A stretch of 29,756 nt of DNA from an uncultured Oscillospiraceae bacterium (GTDB lineage: Bacteria > Bacillota > Clostridia > Oscillospirales > Oscillospiraceae), in contig CAAEKQ010000108.1 of assembly GCA_900756575.1 (NCBI GenBank), forward strand, positions 1 through 29,756. Direction: 5' to 3'. Shown here piece by piece: positions 7,459 to 13,349 of the stretch (its first letter is position 1; every line of letters starts with the position of its first letter). Both the position numbers and the translations under genes were made by a program. The notes under the pieces are model-generated. The model had not been told where the DNA came from and did not search any database. It worked only from the letters and a program-made list of their open reading frames with translations.

Positions 7459-8460
7459 ATGAAAAAGTTCATTTCTATGCTTGCAGTATCCGCAATGCTG
7501 GTAGGCTGTCTGGCAGGCTGCGGAAACAGCACCGCTTCCAGTGCAGCAGCATCCACCCCCGCTGAAGAAACCACCCAGGCTGCCGCAGAGGCTCCCGCTC
7601 AGGAAACCGAGGCTGCCAAGTCCGAAGCCCCTGCAGCTTCCGCTGCTGAGACCGAGGCACCTGCCGCTGAGGCAACTGGTTCCAGCCTGGACACCGATAT
7701 CACCGTTGTTTCCCGTGAGGAAGGCTCCGGTACCCGCGGCGCATTCGTTGAGCTCATGAAGATTGAGGACGATGACGGTGACCACACCGTAGACACCGCC
7801 GAGATCAGCAACTCCACCTCCGTTGTCACCCAGACCGTAGCCGGCAACAAGTCCGCCATTGGCTACATCTCCCTGGGCTCCCTGAACGACACCGTAAAGG
7901 CACTGAAGGTGGACGATGTTGAGCCCACCGTTGAGAACATCAAGGCCGGCAGCTATGCAGTATCCCGTCCCTTCGAAATCTGCTACAAGGAAGAGAACCT
8001 CACCGACCTGGGCAAGGACTTCATCTCCTTCATCATGAGCGCTGAGGGCCAGAAGATCGTAGACGACGAGGGCTACATTGCCATGGACGAGAAGGCTGAG
8101 AGCTACACCGGCTCCGGCATGAGCGGCAACCTGAGCCTCAACGGCTCCACCTCCGTATCTCCTCTGATGGAGAAGCTGGCTGAGGCCTATCGCGCCATCA
8201 ACCCCGACGTTACCATCGACATTCAGCAGACCGGCTCCGGCGCAGGCATCACCGCTACCGCTGACGGCACCTGCGAGATCGGCATGAGCAGCCGTGCACT
8301 GAAGGACGAGGAGCTTTCTCAGGGCATCACCGAGGAACAGATCGCACTGGACGGCATCGCAGTGATTGTCAACAAGGACAACGGCATCGAGGGCCTGACC
8401 TCCGATCAGATCCGTCAGATCTTCGTTGGTGATATCACGAACTGGGCTGAGCTGGGTTAA
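7459..8460 (+). CDS. pstS: Phosphate-binding lipoprotein PstS, domain order circularly permuted
   Basis: A 333-residue extracytoplasmic phosphate receptor. The lipoprotein signal ends in a lipobox LAGC (Cys21; LVGC at Cys17 is an alternative), followed by an Ala/Glu/Pro-rich tether to about residue 77. All PstS landmarks are present but in exchanged order. The usual C-terminal half comes first: VVSREEGSGTRGAF at 83-96, IGYISLGS, and AEGQKIV near 195-201. The usual N-terminal half follows: NGSTSVSPL at 228-236, TGSGAG at 258-263, GMSSR at 275-279, and DITNWAELG as the very last residues. The cut lies exactly where the canonical protein passes from NWxExG to the SGTR lobe. The start is set by AAAGGAG (7441-7447) and the signal peptide. 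First gene of the pst operon. Confidence 0.92.
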   Translation: MKKFISMLAVSAMLVGCLAGCGNSTASSAAASTPAEETTQAAAEAPAQETEAAKSEAPAASAAETEAPAAEATGSSLDTDITVVSREEGSGTRGAFVELMKIEDDDGDHTVDTAEISNSTSVVTQTVAGNKSAIGYISLGSLNDTVKALKVDDVEPTVENIKAGSYAVSRPFEICYKEENLTDLGKDFISFIMSAEGQKIVDDEGYIAMDEKAESYTGSGMSGNLSLNGSTSVSPLMEKLAEAYRAINPDVTIDIQQTGSGAGITATADGTCEIGMSSRALKDEELSQGITEEQIALDGIAVIVNKDNGIEGLTSDQIRQIFVGDITNWAELG

Positions 8461-8480
8461 GATCATCCCACATGTCTCAA

Positions 8481-8512
8481 ATCCCTCTGCGAAGCCTCTT
8501 TCGCGGAGGGAT
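8481..8512 (+). promoter_or_regulatory. Strong hairpin between pstS and pstC
   Basis: A 13-bp stem (8481-8493 with 8500-8512, one G-T wobble) and a 6-base loop lie 20 bases after the pstS stop. No T-run follows, so it is not a standard terminator. Such hairpins often protect the 3' end of the binding-protein message, giving more PstS than permease. That role is inferred. Confidence 0.6.
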
Positions 8513-8513
8513 A

Positions 8514-8605
8514 TGTGATACTTAGACGGATTGAGTGCGGCTCGGTTCGGAAAGAATCCTGTGATACATAGACGAATTGGGCGCGACCCGGTTCGGAAAG
8601 GATCA
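8514..8605 (+). repeat. Imperfect 46-bp tandem duplication ahead of pstC
   Basis: Two adjacent copies (8514-8559 and 8560-8605) begin TGTGATAC and share GACG, ATTG and CGGTTCGGAAAG blocks, differing at seven positions in the first 45. The second copy supplies the pstC ribosome binding site (GGAAAGGA, about 8595-8602); in the first copy the same place reads GGAAAGAA. Neither copy encodes an obvious peptide. Confidence 0.85.
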
Positions 8606-8610
8606 AATGT

Positions 8611-9459
8611 ATGATAAGAAAGTATAAAGAACAGATCATGCAGGTGGTATTCCTGCTGACGGCCTGTGTGTCCATTGCGGCAGTGGTACTGATCTGCGTT
8701 TACCTGCTGGGCAGCGGTATTCCCACGATTTTTGAAATCGGCCTTTCCAATTTCTTCGGAACAGTTTGGAAGCCCAGCAAAAAACTCTTTGGCATTCTGC
8801 CGATGATCGTTGGCTCCATTTATGTCACGGCCGGTGCAATCATCATCGGTGTTCCCATCGGCCTGCTGTGCGCCATTTATCTGTCCCGGTTCTGCCCCAA
8901 GGCAATTTACCGGATTTTGAAGCCCGCGGTAGAGCTGATGGCAGGCATCCCCTCCATTGTCTATGGCTTCTTCGGTCTGATGGTGATTGTACCGGTGATC
9001 CAGAGACTCACCGGCACCAGCGGCAAGAGCCTGCTGACTGCCTCCATCCTGCTGGGCATCATGATTCTGCCCACCATTATCTCCGTGGCGGAATCCTCCC
9101 TCAATGCAGTCCCCAACAGCTATTATGAGGGCTCCCTGGCACTGGGCGCCACCCATGAGCGCAGCGTGTTTTCCGCAGTACTTCCTGCGGCAAAGTCCGG
9201 CGTCATGTCCGGCGTGATCCTGGGCGTGGGCAGAGCCATCGGAGAGACCATGGCAGTGATTATGATTGCAGGCAACCAGGCGATTATGCCCTCGGGCCTG
9301 CTGAAAGGACTTCGTACCATGACCGCCAACATCGTGCTGGAAATGGGCTATGCATCCGGACTCCATCGGGAGGCGCTGATTGCCACCGGCGTTGTGCTGT
9401 TTGTGTTTATCCTCATCATTAACACCTGCTTTTCCCTGTTGAAACGGAGGAATGGATGA
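8611..9459 (+). CDS. pstC: Phosphate ABC transporter permease PstC
   Basis: A 282-residue membrane protein with about six hydrophobic segments, the first at about residues 10-33. The permease signature is visible in the segments GIPSIVYGFFGLMVI and the EAA-like loop SYYEGSLALGATHERSVFSAVLP, which contacts the PstB ATPase. With PstA it forms the channel of the high-affinity phosphate importer. The ATG follows the SD carried by the second copy of the upstream tandem repeat. The stop overlaps the pstA start (ATGA), indicating translational coupling and 1:1 production. It is separated from pstS by an unusual 150-bp structured gap. Length and order are normal for the family. Confidence 0.96.
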   Translation: MIRKYKEQIMQVVFLLTACVSIAAVVLICVYLLGSGIPTIFEIGLSNFFGTVWKPSKKLFGILPMIVGSIYVTAGAIIIGVPIGLLCAIYLSRFCPKAIYRILKPAVELMAGIPSIVYGFFGLMVIVPVIQRLTGTSGKSLLTASILLGIMILPTIISVAESSLNAVPNSYYEGSLALGATHERSVFSAVLPAAKSGVMSGVILGVGRAIGETMAVIMIAGNQAIMPSGLLKGLRTMTANIVLEMGYASGLHREALIATGVVLFVFILIINTCFSLLKRRNG

Positions 9460-10361
9460 TGGAAAAGAGAATCAATCGTGTTACGGCCAGGGAAAAGTGG
9501 CAGAGCTATCTGCACCATCCCATGGCGCTGGTACAGTTCCTGCTGGTGCATCTGGCGGCGCTGATTACCGCAGCGGTGGTACTGTTTCTGATCGTCTATG
9601 TGCTGATTACCGGCGTGCCCCATATTCATAAAGAACTGTTTGCCTGGACCTGGACCACGGAAAACCAGTCTATGATGCCCGCGCTGGTGAATACGCTGGT
9701 GATGACCCTTTTAAGCCTGCTCATTGCGGTGCCCATCGGCGTATGTGCCGCAATTTACATGGTGGAGTATGCAAAGCGGGGCAATAAGCTTGTAAAGCTG
9801 GTACGGCTCACTGCCGAAACCCTCCAGGGCATTCCCTCTATCGTCTATGGTATTTTCGGCTATGTGTGCTTTAACGTGGCCCTGCACTGCGGCTTCTCCA
9901 TGCTGGCCGGTGCGTTGACCCTGTCCATTATGATCCTGCCGCTGATTCTGAGAACCACGGAGGAAGCGTTGATGGCAGTGCCGGATTCCTACCGGGAGGG
10001 CAGCTTTGGACTGGGCGCAGGCAAGCTGAGAACCGTATTCCGGATCGTGCTGCCTTCTGCCATGCCCGGTGTGCTGGCCGGCGTGATTCTTGCCATCGGA
10101 CGGATCGTGGGTGAGAGTGCAGCACTGATCTACACCTCTGGCTCCGGTACCGGAAACCTGTCGTTTATCAAGAACGGCGCATTCAGCCTTGCCGCGCCGC
10201 TGTTCCAGTCTACCAGAACCCTGTCGGTTCATATGTATGCCCTGATGAGTGAAGGACTGTACACCGATCAGGCCCATGCCACCGCGGTAATTCTCATGGT
10301 GCTGGTTATCGGACTCAACGCACTGTCCTCCTTCGCGGCAAAAAAACTCACCAAGCAGTAA
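9456..10361 (+). CDS. pstA: Phosphate ABC transporter permease PstA
   Basis: A 301-residue partner of PstC with an N-terminal cytoplasmic stretch, a first membrane helix at about residues 25-50, and the same permease core. The core segments are GIPSIVYGIFGY and the EAA loop SYREGSFGLGAGKLRTVFRIVLP, followed by GRIVGESAALIYTSG. Two adjacent ATG codons (9456 and 9459) are possible; GGAGG at 9446-9450 is 5 bases from the first and 8 from the second, so the second may be used in vivo. It overlaps pstC by four bases and is followed 12 bases later by pstB. Confidence 0.96.
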   Translation: MMEKRINRVTAREKWQSYLHHPMALVQFLLVHLAALITAAVVLFLIVYVLITGVPHIHKELFAWTWTTENQSMMPALVNTLVMTLLSLLIAVPIGVCAAIYMVEYAKRGNKLVKLVRLTAETLQGIPSIVYGIFGYVCFNVALHCGFSMLAGALTLSIMILPLILRTTEEALMAVPDSYREGSFGLGAGKLRTVFRIVLPSAMPGVLAGVILAIGRIVGESAALIYTSGSGTGNLSFIKNGAFSLAAPLFQSTRTLSVHMYALMSEGLYTDQAHATAVILMVLVIGLNALSSFAAKKLTKQ

Positions 10362-10373
10362 GAGGAGAAAACT

Positions 10374-11123
10374 ATGGATAAAATTACAGTGGAAAACCTG
10401 AATCTGTATTATGGGGACTTTCATGCCCTGAAAAATATCAATCTGAAAATTCTGGCCAATCAAATCACCGCGTTCATCGGCCCCTCCGGCTGCGGCAAAT
10501 CCACGCTGATGAAATCCATCAACCGGATGAACGACCTGGTGGAGGGCTGCCGGATCACCGGTTCCATCCGTCTGGGGGACGAGGAAATCTACGGCGGCAT
10601 GGACGTCAACACCCTGCGGAAGCGGGTGGGTATGGTATTCCAGAAGGCCAACCCCTTCCCCATGAGCATCTTCGACAACGTTGCCTACGGGCCCAGAACC
10701 CACGGTATTCACAATAAGCAGAAGCTGGAGGAGATCGTGGAAAACTCCCTTCGTTCCGCAGCCATCTGGGATGAGGTCAAGGATCAGCTGAAAAAGAGCG
10801 CATTGGCCCTGTCCGGCGGGCAGCAGCAGCGGCTTTGCATTGCCCGGGCATTGGCGGTAGAGCCGGAGGTGCTGCTGATGGACGAATCCACCTCGGCTTT
10901 GGATCCCATTTCCACCGGAAAAATCGAGGAGCTGTGCGTGGAACTGAAAAAGGACTACACCATTATTATGGTTACTCACAATATGCAGCAGGCAGTTCGT
11001 GTATCCGACGAGACGGCATTCTTTCTACTGGGCGAGGTCATTGAATACGGCAACACCGAAAAAATGTTCTCCGTACCCACGGATAAGCGGACAGAGGATT
11101 ACATCACCGGACGGTTTGGTTAA
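10374..11123 (+). CDS. pstB: Phosphate ABC transporter ATP-binding protein PstB
   Basis: A 249-residue cytoplasmic ATPase that drives phosphate import through PstCA. It has Walker A GPSGCGKS (36-43), a Q-loop at VFQKANPFP (PstB-typical), signature LSGGQ (146-150), Walker B VLLMDE with Glu171, and switch His in MVTHNMQQA. DESTSALDPIST is the characteristic PstB D-loop. GAGGAG lies seven bases before the ATG. It sits between pstA and phoU with gaps of about a dozen bases. Length matches the family (about 250). Confidence 0.97.
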   Translation: MDKITVENLNLYYGDFHALKNINLKILANQITAFIGPSGCGKSTLMKSINRMNDLVEGCRITGSIRLGDEEIYGGMDVNTLRKRVGMVFQKANPFPMSIFDNVAYGPRTHGIHNKQKLEEIVENSLRSAAIWDEVKDQLKKSALALSGGQQQRLCIARALAVEPEVLLMDESTSALDPISTGKIEELCVELKKDYTIIMVTHNMQQAVRVSDETAFFLLGEVIEYGNTEKMFSVPTDKRTEDYITGRFG

Positions 11124-11134
11124 GGAGTGGTATT

Positions 11135-11827
11135 ATGAGAAAGACATTTGATGAGCAGCTGGATCTGCTGAGCCAGGAGCTGACCCACATGGGCGCTCTG
11201 TGTGAAACGGCCATTGCATCGGCAACGGAAGCACTGAAAAACCGGGACGTTGATCTGGCGAAGCATGCCATTGCCGCAGACCAGAAGATTGACCAGCAGG
11301 AGCGGGAGATTGAGCGTCTGTGCCTGAAGCTGCTTCTTCAGCAGCAGCCGGTGGCCCGGGATCTCCGTCAGATTTCCTCGGCGCTGAAAATGATTACCGA
11401 TATGGAGCGCATCGGCGACCAGGCGGCGGACATCTCTGAGATTGTTACCTATATGTCGGAGGAAAATCTGATTCAGGAGCTGGACCGTATCGACGCTATG
11501 GCTAGAGCGGCTTCCCAGATGGTGACCCAGAGCGTGGATGCCTATGTCAAGAAGGATCTGGATTTGGCGAAGCAGGTCATTGCCGACGATGATGCGGTGG
11601 ATAAACTGTTTGAGGAGATCAAGCGGGAGCTGATTCGCATGATTGCCGGGGAGCCGAACTGCGGCGAGCAGGCACTGGACTTCCTGATGATTGCCAAGTA
11701 TCTCGAGCGCATTGGCGACCATGCTACCAATATTGCCGAGTGGGTGGAGTTCTCGATTCTGGGGCGGCATCCGGAGCAGGACGAAATCGAGGGCATTGAG
11801 GATCGGCAGGGGCCCAGCGAGCGGTAA
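11135..11827 (+). CDS. phoU: PhoU, phosphate signalling/transport regulator
   Basis: A 230-residue all-helical protein made of two repeated three-helix PhoU domains. Each carries the metal-binding E/DxxxD-type motif: MERIGDQAADISEI in the first half and LERIGDHATNIAEWV in the second. PhoU connects the Pst transporter with the PhoR-type sensor kinase and silences the Pho response when phosphate is ample; it may also limit PstB activity. AAGGAG precedes the ATG. It is the last gene of the operon and is followed by a hairpin terminator. Confidence 0.96.
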   Translation: MRKTFDEQLDLLSQELTHMGALCETAIASATEALKNRDVDLAKHAIAADQKIDQQEREIERLCLKLLLQQQPVARDLRQISSALKMITDMERIGDQAADISEIVTYMSEENLIQELDRIDAMARAASQMVTQSVDAYVKKDLDLAKQVIADDDAVDKLFEEIKRELIRMIAGEPNCGEQALDFLMIAKYLERIGDHATNIAEWVEFSILGRHPEQDEIEGIEDRQGPSER

Positions 11828-11839
11828 AACAGCGATTTT

Positions 11840-11875
11840 GGGGTACTGCGAAGGCGGTACCTCGTTTCATTTTTG
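11840..11875 (+). terminator. Terminator of the pst operon
   Basis: A 10-bp stem (11840-11849 with 11854-11863, two G-T wobbles) with a GAAG loop is followed by a T-rich tail (11865-11874). Its core matches the terminator in front of the operon at 7260 except in two loop bases. Confidence 0.7.
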
Positions 11876-11897
11876 AATACTTTCACACATTGCAAGG

Positions 11898-11926
11898 TTG
11901 ACGTGATAAAGAAAAGCTGCTATAGT
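11898..11926 (+). promoter_or_regulatory. Predicted sigma-A promoter of the DUF554 gene
   Basis: -35 TTGACG (11898-11903) and -10 TATAGT (11921-11926) are separated by 17 bp. The start codon is 39 bp downstream. Confidence 0.75.
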
Positions 11927-11965
11927 AATCCCTGCCGCACCACGAGGCGGCAAGGAGGAAAAGCT

Positions 11966-12664
11966 ATGTTTGGCGTGCTAGTCAATACGTTTACGGTTAT
12001 ATTAGGAAGCATCATTGGCCTGGTTTGCAAAAAAGGCATTCCAGAGCGGCTCAGCGACGGCGTAATGACCGGCATTGGGCTTTGCACCATTGCCATCGGC
12101 GTCACCGGACTGTCGGCAGGGGAGAATACCCTGGTGCTGATTTTGTCTATGGTGATCGGCGTGCTGCTGGGAACCCTGCTGGATTTGGACGGGCGCGTGA
12201 ACCGGAGCGTGGAGAAGGTGGCGGCCAAAACAGCCGGAGAGGGGAAGGCCGGGCAGATTTCCCAGGGCTTTCTCACCGCGTGCCTGTTGTTCTGCATTGG
12301 GGCCATGACCATTGTGGGCTCCTTAAATGCGGGGCTCAAGGGCGACAATGAAATGCTGCTGACCAAATCCCTGCTGGACTTTATTTCGTCCATTATGCTG
12401 TCGGCAACTCTGGGCATTGGTGTCTTGTTTTCGGCGGCATTCGTGCTGGTGTTCCAGGGCGGAATTGTGCTGTTGGCGCAGTTTTTAGCACCGATTTTGT
12501 CCACCAGCGCCATTGCGGAGATGAGCTGTGCGGGAAGTTTGATGATTCTGGCGTTGGGCCTGAATATCATCGGCGTGACAAAAATCAAGGTAATCAACTT
12601 CCTGCCAGCACTGGTATTGGTGCCAGTTGTGGTGATGCTGTTCGGAGCAGCGGGAATCGGATAA
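11966..12664 (+). CDS. DUF554 family membrane protein (YqgA/YdfK-like)
   Basis: A 232-residue protein with about six to seven hydrophobic segments. The DUF554 hallmarks are visible: the N-terminal GVLVNTFTVILGSIIGL, the GIGLCTIAIGVTGL helix, VIGVLLGTLLDLDGRVN, and a second half containing IGAMTIVGSLNAGLKGD and a long ILSTSAIAEMSCAGSLMIL helix pair. E. coli YqgA/YdfK and many Firmicutes proteins belong here; they are inner-membrane proteins of unproven function, possibly transporters. The start at 11966 is preferred over an upstream in-frame ATG because AAGGAGGAA lies directly before it and the upstream codons would precede the promoter. It has its own promoter and terminator and so is monocistronic. 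Confidence 0.9.
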   Translation: MFGVLVNTFTVILGSIIGLVCKKGIPERLSDGVMTGIGLCTIAIGVTGLSAGENTLVLILSMVIGVLLGTLLDLDGRVNRSVEKVAAKTAGEGKAGQISQGFLTACLLFCIGAMTIVGSLNAGLKGDNEMLLTKSLLDFISSIMLSATLGIGVLFSAAFVLVFQGGIVLLAQFLAPILSTSAIAEMSCAGSLMILALGLNIIGVTKIKVINFLPALVLVPVVVMLFGAAGIG

Positions 12665-12672
12665 GAAAGTGG

Positions 12673-12710
12673 AGCGGAAATCCTGAAAAATGGGATTTTC
12701 GCTTTATTTA
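12673..12710 (+). terminator. Intrinsic terminator of the DUF554 gene
   Basis: An 11-bp stem (12673-12683 with 12693-12703, one G-T wobble) is followed by TTATTTAT. It begins 9 bases after the stop codon. Confidence 0.8.
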
Positions 12711-12723
12711 TGCTCCAAAATGC

Positions 12724-12750
12724 TGTAACGTTAGAGGGGGCGACTGCGTC
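12724..12750 (+). promoter_or_regulatory. Predicted ECF-type promoter driving its own sigma factor
   Basis: TGTAAC (12724-12729), 17 bp, then CGTC (12747-12750) fits the bipartite pattern recognised by ECF sigma factors (AAC-containing -35 and CGTC-like -10). It lies 35 bp ahead of the sigma gene, and no sigma-A promoter is evident there. Autoregulation is inferred. Confidence 0.6.
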
Positions 12751-12785
12751 CTTATGGGTGAAGATACAAAAAGGAGGGAAGCGGT

Positions 12786-13349
12786 ATGGAAGACAGCGGA
12801 ATTCTGGAGCTCTATTTTCTGAGAAACGAGCAGGCCATTCAGGAGACGGAACGAAAATACGGCGCGTACTGCAAGAACATTGCGGGCCGGATTCTCAAGA
12901 ACCGGGAGGACACCGAGGAAACAGTCAACGATACCTGGCTTTCGGCCTGGAATGCCATCCCGCCCCAAAAGCCGAACTGTTTGCAGGGCTTCCTGGGCCG
13001 GATCACCCGGAATGGGGCCATTGACCGCTGGCGCAGACGGACTGCGGAAAAGCGCGGCGGCGAAATGGAGCTGGCTCTGGAGGAGCTGGGGGAGTGCATT
13101 CCCTCAGGCGACCAGGTGGAGCGGGAAGTGGAGGCGCGGGAGCTGGGCCGGGTGCTGGAGCAGTTCCTGGGTACCCTGCCGGAGGAAAAGCGGCGGATGT
13201 TTTTACTCCGATATTGGTATTTGATGCCCAACCGGGAGATTGCACAGCGGCTGGGCTGGACGGAGGGCCGGGTTCGAACCACGCTGCACCGGGTCCGGCG
13301 GCAGCTGATGACATACTTGCAGAAAAGGGGAATGCTGGATGAAGCCTGA
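12786..13349 (+). CDS. ECF-family RNA polymerase sigma factor
   Basis: A 187-residue sigma-70 factor with only regions 2 and 4. Region 2 spans about residues 20-85, with the core helix NREDTEETVNDTWLSAWNAI and the DNA-melting segment LGRITRNGAIDRWRRR. Region 4 spans about 120-180, with the helix-turn-helix MPNREIAQRLGWTEGRVRTTLHRVRRQL. The ATG follows AGGAGGG by seven bases. The C-terminal codons overlap the start of the next gene by 11 bases, so the two proteins are translationally coupled. This is typical of a sigma factor and its membrane partner. An ECF-like promoter lies directly upstream. The signal sensed is unknown. Confidence 0.93.
   Translation: MEDSGILELYFLRNEQAIQETERKYGAYCKNIAGRILKNREDTEETVNDTWLSAWNAIPPQKPNCLQGFLGRITRNGAIDRWRRRTAEKRGGEMELALEELGECIPSGDQVEREVEARELGRVLEQFLGTLPEEKRRMFLLRYWYLMPNREIAQRLGWTEGRVRTTLHRVRRQLMTYLQKRGMLDEA

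Noticed and set aside
8514..8605. Tandem repeat as a CRISPR array remnant
   Set aside because: Only two directly adjacent copies without spacers and no cas genes.
7384..9366. Minus-strand open frame spanning pstS and pstC
   Set aside because: It runs antisense through two well-identified genes and the repeat between them; no domains.
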